This document shows positions 8,049 through 14,310 of a stretch of 16,714 bases of DNA, one piece after another; position 1 is the stretch's first letter, and each line of letters starts with the position of its first letter. The stretch covers positions 1 through 16,714 of the forward strand of contig CAJUHO010000026.1 in assembly GCA_910586195.1 (NCBI GenBank), given 5' to 3'. The DNA is from an uncultured Bacilli bacterium. Lineage in GTDB: Bacteria; Bacillota_I; Bacilli_A; RF39; UBA660. A model generated the notes under the pieces. That model was given only the letters and a program-made list of their open reading frames with translations. It did not search any database and was not told where the DNA came from. A program made the translations under genes and the position numbers.

Positions 8049-9611
8049 ATGATAGGAAATAGACAGATTATGAAAAAGAGAGCATTTGTATTATTCGGAA
8101 GTATACTTTTTGTATTTATGTGTGTGATGGGGATGAAATTGTTTAATCAAAGCTATGCTGCACCTGTTACAAAGTCCTCTAAGATTCCTACAGAAGACTT
8201 TGTTTCTAACTATACTGGTGGTGATAGTACTATTAATTTTATTTCAGATTCTCTTTCTAGGAATCCATCCTATAGTAATTATTTACATAATTTTAATGTT
8301 GTACCTAACTACCGAGTGAGTGATAATTCTCATCCTTTATATACTTTAATGAAAAACTTGACATTTCCTGCTGCTACAGAAAATTTTGAAATGACTGAGA
8401 ATAATCCTATAAAAGTAAAAGATAGAGGAGTTCTTTATATCTTAAGTCATGGATATAACAGTACGAATACGACAAATACTGTTTTTTCACAGGGTAAATA
8501 TGGTGGTGTTTCTGATAATTCTACAAAAGAGTATATAACTCAGATTGCATTATGGTTATATTTATTCGAAAATAAAAACTTATTTGCCGATAATTATTGT
8601 GCTGTTGTAAAAGATGATATTAATTCTTGTGATTTTTATATAGAAGGTAGTACTGATATTATGACAGGGGAGAATGTGCGTCAGGTTATTTTAGAAGCAT
8701 CTAAACAAGAAAATTATGTTTATTTAAATTATATTTTACAACTAGTAGATGAGGCAGAAGCTTATAGGGAAAAAGAGGTAAATAGTTCTGCTATGACTGG
8801 TATTGCGGATGGAAAGGTAAGCTACGTGATAGATAAGTCTGGTGAGTTCTTTGTTACAGAGGAAATTACACCAACTCCTAGTGAAAATGTGGAAAATTAT
8901 ATGAATTATTCTGTTAGTATTCATGACCCTAATAAATATGGTGTTTATTTAATAGACAATGATAATCAAGTAATTACGAATATGAGTAATCTATCAGGTT
9001 CTTTCAAAATTTATGTACCATTACAGAAAAATTTAGAAGAGATGGATCTTTCCTCTGTTCAAATACAAATTATAGGACAGTTTGTAGAGCTAGATGCTAT
9101 TGGCTATCATGTTACTTCTTCATCTAATAAACTTGTGGATAAAAATAAGAAACAGGTCTTCTCAGATGTATTATTAGGATACGTTCCAACAGAGAATGCT
9201 AGTGTAGGATTTTCACTTGGTAATTTTACTAGAATTAGTAAAGTAGACGCTACTAATGAAAAGGAATTGCCAGGGGCTAGTTTAACTGTTACGAATAAGA
9301 ATGACTCTTCTAAAAGTTGGACATGGGTATCAGGTGATAGTCCTCATTATTTATCGCTTTCTAATGGAGAATATCAATTATGTGAAACTTTGGCACCAGA
9401 AGGGTATATGTTAAATACTACGTGTATTGATTTTACAGTAGATGGAAATAAGGTTACTACTGTACAGATGAAAAATAATCCAAAGGTATATGTTCCCAAT
9501 ACGTCAAGTTTTCTTTCTAGAAGTCTTTATATTGTTGGTGGTGTTTTAGTTTTACTAGGGTTAGGTATTACAAGTGCTATTTTATGGAAAAAGAAAAAAG
9601 TAAAACATTAA
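8049..9611 (+). CDS. Cell-surface protein: TQxA-like N-domain, SpaA/Cna-B-like domain, VPNTSS sortase-like tail
   Basis: A 520-residue secreted, wall- or membrane-anchored protein, probably an adhesin. A basic start and hydrophobic stretch (about 10-37) ending in QSYA/APV look like a cleavable signal peptide. Residues 161-172 (EYITQIALWLYL) resemble the TQxA motif of thioester domains, but no cysteine lies between the signal peptide and this motif, so the usual thioester Cys is not evident. Residues about 393-476 match a SpaA/Cna-B-like beta domain (RISKVDATNEKELPGASLTV, then YQLCETLAPEGY); K398 and E446 could take part in an isopeptide bond, by family analogy. The C-terminus is VPNTSS (482-487), a hydrophobic helix and WKKKKVKH, the layout of a sortase signal with a noncanonical pentapeptide. 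AGAGGTGAT precedes the chosen ATG; an in-frame ATG at codon 8 is possible but has a poorer site. It has a constitutive-looking promoter and a strong terminator. Confidence 0.85.
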   Translation: MIGNRQIMKKRAFVLFGSILFVFMCVMGMKLFNQSYAAPVTKSSKIPTEDFVSNYTGGDSTINFISDSLSRNPSYSNYLHNFNVVPNYRVSDNSHPLYTLMKNLTFPAATENFEMTENNPIKVKDRGVLYILSHGYNSTNTTNTVFSQGKYGGVSDNSTKEYITQIALWLYLFENKNLFADNYCAVVKDDINSCDFYIEGSTDIMTGENVRQVILEASKQENYVYLNYILQLVDEAEAYREKEVNSSAMTGIADGKVSYVIDKSGEFFVTEEITPTPSENVENYMNYSVSIHDPNKYGVYLIDNDNQVITNMSNLSGSFKIYVPLQKNLEEMDLSSVQIQIIGQFVELDAIGYHVTSSSNKLVDKNKKQVFSDVLLGYVPTENASVGFSLGNFTRISKVDATNEKELPGASLTVTNKNDSSKSWTWVSGDSPHYLSLSNGEYQLCETLAPEGYMLNTTCIDFTVDGNKVTTVQMKNNPKVYVPNTSSFLSRSLYIVGGVLVLLGLGITSAILWKKKKVKH

Positions 9612-9621
9612 GAAAATGAAA

Positions 9622-9643
9622 TTGAGTGAAAACTCAGTTTTTT
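9622..9643 (+). terminator. Intrinsic terminator of the surface-protein gene
   Basis: TTGAGT and ACTCAG pair around a GAAA tetraloop, followed by TTTTTTG. A-residues upstream extend the pairing with the T-run. Confidence 0.8.
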
Positions 9644-9659
9644 GTTTATAAACAAAAAT

Positions 9660-9682
9660 TCATAAAGCTAAATACTTTATGA
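9660..9682 (+). repeat. Recombination-site-like repeat A-left
   Basis: Arms TCATAAAG and CTTTATGA around core CTAAATA. AGTTTTTTT follows on the plus strand, and on the minus strand the hairpin is followed by AATTTTTG, so this copy could act as a bidirectional terminator. Confidence 0.8.
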
Positions 9683-9715
9683 GTTTTTTTAAGTGCTTAT
9701 GATATTTATAGATTA

Positions 9716-9744
9716 AGTATATAATATGAAAAAAATATAATCAA
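9716..9744 (-). promoter_or_regulatory. Leftward promoter in segment A
   Basis: On the minus strand, -35 TTGATT (9739-9744), 17-bp spacer and -10 TATACT (9716-9721). It points towards A-left and away from paralogue 1. Confidence 0.75.
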
Positions 9745-9920
9745 GTGGGAAAACAAAAATTACGAAAGAATAAGAAAATAAAAATAAGCAGGGAGAAGAG
9801 TAATTAGTCAAAGGATTGTCAAAAGGCCATGATAAGGACAAAATAAGACAAGGTTCTGGAGAGAATAAAAACAGTCATAAAAATAGTCATCTATATAATA
9901 TTTGTTGATACATAAGAAGA

Positions 9921-9971
9921 ATAACCTTAAAAATCATAAAGTATTTAGCTTTATGATAAGAAAGAGGTTAT
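9921..9971 (+). promoter_or_regulatory. Shine-Dalgarno-sequestering hairpin upstream of paralogue 1
   Basis: ATAACCT (9921-9927, inside the segment) pairs with AGGTTAT (9965-9971, outside it), the latter overlapping the GAGG Shine-Dalgarno at 9964-9967. The A-right site forms a nested inner stem. Confidence 0.6.
9934..9956 (-). repeat. Recombination-site-like repeat A-right
   Basis: Arms TCATAAAG and CTTTATGA around core TATTTAG, the exact reverse complement of the A-left core. It lies 18 bp before the paralogue 1 start. Confidence 0.8.
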
Positions 9972-9974
9972 AGA

Positions 9975-11792
9975 ATGTTAGGAAGAATAAAGTATCAATG
10001 GAAGAGATTAAGGAAAAGTAACTATATTGTATTGGTAGGAATACTAAGTTTATTTTTAATAGTAGGAGGTTTTTCTTATGCGATGTTTGCAGTAAAATCG
10101 GAGAGCAAAGGAACACTCAATATTGTAACAGGAGATTTAGTAATAAATGTAGAAAGTGAACAGTTAGATAGTAAAAATAGGATAACAGTAGGAGCTAGAG
10201 AGAGCAAGGAAATAACGGTTACATTAAAGAATGAGAATGGGAGAGATGTAAAATTTAACTTTTGGTATAAAGGAGTCAATGAAGTAGAAGTAACATATGA
10301 TGGTGAAGGTGATATTCCACCAACAGAAGAAGGTGAAATAATAAAGAGAAACGAACAAAGAACTTATAAACTAATAATAACGAATAATAGCAGTGGTAAT
10401 CAAATAGTAACATTTGGGAGTAATGGAGGTTTTTATGATAAAGATTTAGTTTTTCCAGAGGGAAAAAGAATAATTAATGAAGAGGTGGAAAGTATTACAG
10501 TGGTAAAAGATAATAACATGATAGCAGTAGTTTATAATGAAACGACGCAAACATGGGAGAAGGCAGGAAACGATAATTGGTACGATTATGATGCGGGAAA
10601 ATGGGCCAATGCTGTGACGGTAACAAGTGCTAGTAGAAGTAAATATCAAAGTGCGGCAAGTGGAACAGCAATTGCGATGAGTGATATCGAGACGATGTGG
10701 GTGTATATCCCAAGGTATTCTTATACGATAGGAAGTGAAGATGGGACTGCTTATTATGGTAAACAGGGAGAATATTTGAATAGTGTACCAACCCAAGCCT
10801 TACCGGGAGAGATAGATATTAAATTTATAGGAAAAGAAGAAAAAGAGGTAGGAAGTGCTCAGTATAGGGTTCAAGAAGGAATTAGTGGCTGGAGAACCCC
10901 AGATGCATTTACATTTGGAGATGAGGAGTTAAGCGGAATCTGGGTAGGAAAGTTTGAGACGAGTAGTTCAACTCCTTCTGCTGCAAATGGAGGGGGAAAT
11001 GTCACAACACTAGATGCTATGATTAAACCGAACGTGGTGAGTTGGAGAGGACTGCAAGTGGCAAATATTGCTGAGATTGGAAGAAATGTGACGAGGAGTG
11101 GCAATCGGTATGGATTTAGTAGTAATAACTTAAATTCTCATGCGATGAAGAATGATGAGTGGGCCATAGTGGCATATTTAAGTCAAAGTAGGTATGGTAA
11201 GTTGGGTAATAAGAACTATACTTCGGCTGCTAAGGAAGTTTATCATAATAATTCCACTAACTGGATGACGGGATGTAGTTCAGGAAAGTTTAATGCTGTC
11301 AGGTATGAAGGATGTCAATATACTTATGATGTGAATATATCTGGAACAGGGGCATCTACAACAGGGACAATTTATGGGATTTATGATATGAATGGAGGTA
11401 CCTGGGAATATGTAATGGGAGATTATACTTCTAATGGACAAAGATATACGGGAAATAGTTTAGGTTCTAATTTACATTCTGGTTATAGTGGTTTGTTCAA
11501 GGATGGAAGCATCTATACAGGAAAAGCTTGGTTAGAGGATAAATATTATAATTTTTATACGAGTAATAATGTTTTAAATTCGTGTGATGGAAAGATATGT
11601 AAATCTCATGCTTTGAGCGAGACATTGGGATGGTATTCTGATTTAGCAGTAATGATAACTAATGAGTATCCATGGATTGCTCGTGGTGCTAGTAGTGCAG
11701 ATGGTGTGAATTCGGGAGTTTTTTCATTTTATCGGCTTTATGGTCACTCAGGTCCAGGTTATAGTTTTCGACTTGTATTAAGTGCAAGTTAA
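9975..11792 (+). CDS. Paralogue 1: anchored camelysin-like / FGE (C-type-lectin-like) surface protein
   Basis: A 605-residue protein with a short basic N-terminus and one hydrophobic segment (about 17-38, ending GGFSYAMFA), serving as signal or anchor. A beta-sandwich region (about 40-160) follows, resembling camelysin/TasA-type proteins (GTLNIVTGDL, ITVTLKNENGRDVKFNFWY). Then come a linker, a WVYIPRYSYTIG region, and an FGE-sulfatase/C-type-lectin-like domain (about 305-605) with MKNDEWAIVAYLSQSRYG (391-408), GTIYGIYDMNGGTWEYVMG (464-482) and the closing SFRLVLSAS. Four cysteines (C434, C447, C537, C542) fall in two pairs, which suggests disulfides outside the cell. No wall-anchor signal is seen. 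GAGG lies 7 nt before the ATG. There is no good promoter in the present orientation of segment A. Residues 565-598 vary strongly between paralogues. The ligand is unknown. Confidence 0.85.
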   Translation: MLGRIKYQWKRLRKSNYIVLVGILSLFLIVGGFSYAMFAVKSESKGTLNIVTGDLVINVESEQLDSKNRITVGARESKEITVTLKNENGRDVKFNFWYKGVNEVEVTYDGEGDIPPTEEGEIIKRNEQRTYKLIITNNSSGNQIVTFGSNGGFYDKDLVFPEGKRIINEEVESITVVKDNNMIAVVYNETTQTWEKAGNDNWYDYDAGKWANAVTVTSASRSKYQSAASGTAIAMSDIETMWVYIPRYSYTIGSEDGTAYYGKQGEYLNSVPTQALPGEIDIKFIGKEEKEVGSAQYRVQEGISGWRTPDAFTFGDEELSGIWVGKFETSSSTPSAANGGGNVTTLDAMIKPNVVSWRGLQVANIAEIGRNVTRSGNRYGFSSNNLNSHAMKNDEWAIVAYLSQSRYGKLGNKNYTSAAKEVYHNNSTNWMTGCSSGKFNAVRYEGCQYTYDVNISGTGASTTGTIYGIYDMNGGTWEYVMGDYTSNGQRYTGNSLGSNLHSGYSGLFKDGSIYTGKAWLEDKYYNFYTSNNVLNSCDGKICKSHALSETLGWYSDLAVMITNEYPWIARGASSADGVNSGVFSFYRLYGHSGPGYSFRLVLSAS

Positions 11793-11802
11793 AATAAAAA
11801 AT

Positions 11803-11825
11803 TCATAAAGTAATTTACTTTATGA
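11803..11825 (+). repeat. Recombination-site-like repeat B-left
   Basis: Arms TCATAAAG and CTTTATGA around core TAATTTA. Read leftward, it is followed by AATTTTTTATTTT, so it can act as a terminator for the leftward promoter. Confidence 0.85.
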
Positions 11826-11847
11826 TAAGCGGATAAAAAGTATATCC

Positions 11848-11863
11848 TACTTATAAATAAGTA
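11848..11863. promoter_or_regulatory. Operator-like palindrome at the segment B promoter
   Basis: TACTTATAAATAAGTA is a perfect 16-bp inverted repeat overlapping part of the -10 and the expected start point of the leftward promoter. It is repeated exactly in segment D and with one mismatch in C. Confidence 0.5.
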
Positions 11864-11888
11864 TACAATGAGAAAAAAATATAATCAA
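11860..11888 (-). promoter_or_regulatory. Leftward promoter in segment B
   Basis: On the minus strand, -35 TTGATT (11883-11888), 17-bp spacer and -10 TATACT (11860-11865). It points into the 3' end of paralogue 1, away from paralogue 2. Confidence 0.8.
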
Positions 11889-12067
11889 GTATGAAACCAA
11901 TAAAGTATTTAAAAAGATAATAAAAAATAAGTGTTTTAGATAGTAATAAGTAGTCTAATAGTAGTCAAAAGTGATAGAAAAAACAAAAAAGGACAAAAAT
12001 TTCTAAAGGAACAAAGATAGTCAAAAATATAGTCAATAATAAAATACTTTATTGATATAGAAAGAAA

Positions 12068-12122
12068 ATAACCTCAAAAGTCATAAAGTAAATTACTTTA
12101 TGATAAAAAGAAATGAGGTTAT
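12068..12122 (+). promoter_or_regulatory. Shine-Dalgarno-sequestering hairpin upstream of paralogue 2
   Basis: ATAACCTCA (12068-12076) pairs over 9 bp with TGAGGTTAT (12114-12122), burying the GAGG Shine-Dalgarno. The B-right site forms the inner stem. One arm is inside the invertible segment and the other outside, so inversion would separate them. Confidence 0.7.
12081..12103 (-). repeat. Recombination-site-like repeat B-right
   Basis: Arms TCATAAAG and CTTTATGA around core TAAATTA, the exact reverse complement of B-left. An in-frame ATG inside this site (12100) would extend paralogue 2 by nine codons. Confidence 0.85.
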
Positions 12123-12126
12123 AGAA

Positions 12127-13947
12127 ATGTTGGGAAAAATAAAATATCAGTTGAAAAAAAGAATGGAAAAAAGAAATAGTTATATTGTTTTAATAGGAAT
12201 TGTCAGTTTGTTTTTGATAGTCGGAGGCTTTTCCTATGCTATGTTTGCCGTAAGTTCTGAAAGTAAGGGTTCCCTAAATATCGTAACAGGAGATTTAGTG
12301 ATGAGTATAAAAAGTGAAGAGTTAGATAGTAAAAATAGAATAACAGTAGGAGCAGGAGAGAGTAGGGAAATCATAATTGTATTAAAGAATGAGAACGGAA
12401 GAGATGTAAAATTTAATTTTTGGTATGAAGCGGCAGATGAAGTGGAAGTAACATATGATGGTGAGGATGATATTCCACCAACAGAAGAAGGTGAAATAAT
12501 AAAGAGAAATGAACAAAGAACTTATAAACTAATAATAACGAATAGTAGCAATAATAATCAAATAGTAATATTTGGGAGTAATGGAGGTTTTTATGATAAA
12601 GATTTAGTTTTTCCAGAGGGAAAAAGAATAATTAATGAAGAGGTGGAAAGTATTACAGTGGTAAAAGATAATAACATGATAGCAGTAGTTTATAATGAAA
12701 CGACGCAAACATGGGAGAAGGCAGGAAACGATAATTGGTACGATTATGATGCGGGAAAATGGGCCAATGCTGTGACGGTAACAAGTGCTAGTAGAAGTAA
12801 ATATCAAAGTGCGGCAAGTGGAACAGCAATTGCGATGAGTGATATCGAGACGATGTGGGTGTATATCCCAAGGTATTCTTATACGATAGGAAGCGAAGAT
12901 GGGACTGCTTATTATGGAAAACAGGGAGAATATTTAACTAGTAAACCAACTTTAAGCTTACCAGGAGAGATAGATATTAAATTTATAGGAAAAGAGGAAA
13001 AAGAGACAGGAAGTGCTCAGTACAAAGTAAGTGATGGAGTAAGTGGTTGGAGAACGCCAGATGGTTTTACATTTGGAAATGAGGAGTTAAGTGGAATCTG
13101 GATAGGAAAGTTTGAGACGAGTAGTTCAAGTCCTTCTACTGCAAATGGGGGAGGAAATGTGACAAATTTAGATGCGATGATTAAACCGAACGTGACCAGC
13201 TGGAGGGAGATTCAACCAGCAAATATTGCTGGGGTGGGAAGAAATGTGACAAAGAGTGGGAATCGTTATGGATTTAGTACAAATAAATTAAACTCTCATG
13301 CGATGAAGAATAGTGAATGGGCCTTAGTTGCCTATCTTTCCCAAAGTAAATATGGAAAATTAGGTAATAGGAATTATAGTGGAGCAAATAAAGAGATATA
13401 TCAGAATAAATCGGATAGTTATATAACAGGTTGCAGTTATGGATTCCCAAGTAATGGAAATACAAACTATGGATGCCAGTATACTTATGAAAAAAGTTTG
13501 AAGGGAACAGGTGCCTCGACAACGGGAACAATCTATGGAATCTATGATATGTCAGGTGGTGCTTGGGAATATATGATGGGGAATTATGCCCCAGGTGGGC
13601 GGAAATATTCAGGACATAGTTCTGTCTATAATTCGGGATATACGGGATTATTAGGAGATGGAAATAATTATATAGGAAAGGATTGGTTGGAAGAGAAGTA
13701 TTATGATTTTTATACAAGTAGTGATCCATTAACAGCATGTAAAGGAAAAGTATGTATAAGTCAGGCATTAAATGAAACAGCAGGATGGTATGAAGATTAT
13801 ACATCTATGGAAATAGAACAATACCCATGGTCCGTGCGTGGTGGGCATTATTCGTACAGTTCGCTTGCCGGTGTTTTCTATTATAGCTTTACTGGTGGTA
13901 ATAGCCATAAGTATTTATCGTTCCGTCTCGTGTTAAGTGCGACATAG
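12127..13947 (+). CDS. Paralogue 2: anchored camelysin-like / FGE (C-type-lectin-like) surface protein
   Basis: A 606-residue protein with the architecture of paralogue 1: basic N-terminus, hydrophobic segment SYIVLIGIVSLFLIVGGFSY, camelysin-like domain, and a C-terminal FGE-like domain (MKNSEWALVAYLSQSKYG, GIYDMSGGAWEYMMG, LSFRLVLSAT). I start at ATG 12127 rather than the upstream in-frame ATG at 12100, because GAGG at 12115-12118 fits 12127, the product then begins like its paralogues (MLGKIKYQL), and 12100 lies within a recombination site. A 324-bp stretch (12570-12893) appears identical to paralogue 1 (10412-10735), while flanking DNA differs, suggesting gene conversion. The C-terminal variable stretch (PWSVRGGHYSYSSLAGVFYY and on) differs from the other copies at most exposed positions, and its codons there are less A/T-ending than in the rest of the gene. 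Confidence 0.85.
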   Translation: MLGKIKYQLKKRMEKRNSYIVLIGIVSLFLIVGGFSYAMFAVSSESKGSLNIVTGDLVMSIKSEELDSKNRITVGAGESREIIIVLKNENGRDVKFNFWYEAADEVEVTYDGEDDIPPTEEGEIIKRNEQRTYKLIITNSSNNNQIVIFGSNGGFYDKDLVFPEGKRIINEEVESITVVKDNNMIAVVYNETTQTWEKAGNDNWYDYDAGKWANAVTVTSASRSKYQSAASGTAIAMSDIETMWVYIPRYSYTIGSEDGTAYYGKQGEYLTSKPTLSLPGEIDIKFIGKEEKETGSAQYKVSDGVSGWRTPDGFTFGNEELSGIWIGKFETSSSSPSTANGGGNVTNLDAMIKPNVTSWREIQPANIAGVGRNVTKSGNRYGFSTNKLNSHAMKNSEWALVAYLSQSKYGKLGNRNYSGANKEIYQNKSDSYITGCSYGFPSNGNTNYGCQYTYEKSLKGTGASTTGTIYGIYDMSGGAWEYMMGNYAPGGRKYSGHSSVYNSGYTGLLGDGNNYIGKDWLEEKYYDFYTSSDPLTACKGKVCISQALNETAGWYEDYTSMEIEQYPWSVRGGHYSYSSLAGVFYYSFTGGNSHKYLSFRLVLSAT

Positions 13948-13990
13948 TTGCCTTATTAGAGGATTTAGAAGTTTTGTACAAAATAAAAAT

Positions 13991-14013
13991 TCATAAAGTT
14001 AAATACTTTATGA
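13991..14013 (+). repeat. Recombination-site-like repeat C-left
   Basis: Arms TCATAAAG and CTTTATGA around core TTAAATA. Read leftward it is followed by ATTTTTATTTTG. Confidence 0.85.
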
Positions 14014-14035
14014 TAAGTGGATAAAAAGTATATCC

Positions 14036-14051
14036 TACTTATAAATGAGTA
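14036..14051. promoter_or_regulatory. Operator-like near-palindrome at the segment C promoter
   Basis: TACTTATAAATGAGTA, one mismatch from the perfect palindrome in B and D, in the same place relative to the -10. Confidence 0.4.
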
Positions 14052-14076
14052 TACAATGAGAAAAAAATATAATCAA
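14048..14076 (-). promoter_or_regulatory. Leftward promoter in segment C
   Basis: On the minus strand, -35 TTGATT (14071-14076), 17-bp spacer and -10 TATACT (14048-14053). Confidence 0.8.
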
Positions 14077-14254
14077 GTAAAAGATAATGAGAACCGTTAA
14101 TAGACAATGAAAAAAGTAGAATGATGAAAAGTAATAAATAGTCTAGTAGTAGTCACTTAATACAGGATATGATAAAAAAAGACAATGTAGGCAAAAAATA
14201 AAAACAGTCATAAAAATAGTCAATTATAAAAGAACTATTGGTATAGAAGAAAAA

Positions 14255-14305
14255 TAACCTCAAAAGTCATAAAGTATTTAACTTTATGATGGAAAGATGA
14301 GGTTA
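14255..14305 (+). promoter_or_regulatory. Shine-Dalgarno-sequestering hairpin upstream of paralogue 3
   Basis: TAACCTCA (14255-14262) pairs over 8 bp with TGAGGTTA (14298-14305), covering the GAGG Shine-Dalgarno, with the C-right site as inner stem. Confidence 0.7.
14267..14289 (-). repeat. Recombination-site-like repeat C-right
   Basis: Arms TCATAAAG and CTTTATGA around core TATTTAA, the exact reverse complement of C-left. Confidence 0.85.
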
Positions 14306-14310
14306 AAGAA

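Larger units (their letters stand above)
9660..9956. other. Putative invertible promoter segment A (OFF orientation)
   Basis: A 297-bp gene-free segment filling the gap between the surface-protein terminator and paralogue 1. It is bounded by two 23-bp sites with matched, opposite-facing cores (CTAAATA left, TATTTAG right). It holds one leftward TTGATT-N17-TATACT promoter near its left end and a direct repeat AGTCA-N7-AGTCA (9873-9889) near its right end. It is the most divergent of the four segments inside, yet keeps the same architecture. The only rightward candidate is a TATAAT at 9894-9899, without an acceptable -35. Inversion would bring the promoter to the right end, facing paralogue 1. 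Segment geometry is seen; inversion is inferred. Confidence 0.75.
11803..12103. other. Putative invertible promoter segment B (OFF orientation)
   Basis: A 301-bp gene-free segment beginning 10 bp after the paralogue 1 stop and ending 23 bp before the paralogue 2 start. It is bounded by 23-bp sites with matched cores TAATTTA (left) and TAAATTA (right). It contains the leftward promoter at 11860-11888, a palindrome over its start region, and the AGTCA-N7-AGTCA direct repeat at 12019-12035. I see no rightward promoter of comparable quality. The segment is otherwise A-rich on the plus strand and codes for nothing. Confidence 0.8.
13991..14289. other. Putative invertible promoter segment C (OFF orientation)
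   Basis: A 299-bp gene-free segment between paralogues 2 and 3, with the matched cores TTAAATA (left) and TATTTAA (right). It contains the leftward promoter at 14048-14076, a near-palindrome over its start, and AGTCA-N7-AGTCA at 14206-14222. Its inside is nearly identical to that of segment D, so the two stem from a recent duplication, yet their site cores differ and are matched within each segment. The 43 bp between the paralogue 2 stop and C-left hold nothing recognisable. Confidence 0.8.

Noticed and set aside
9871..9899. Rightward promoter for paralogue 1 with TATAAT at 9894-9899
   Set aside because: The hexamer at 17-bp spacing upstream is ACAGTC, not an acceptable -35, and there is no extended -10. 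At most a weak promoter.
12100..12126. ATG 12100 as the start of paralogue 2
   Set aside because: It lies inside the recombination site, lacks a Shine-Dalgarno, and adds nine residues absent from the other paralogues.
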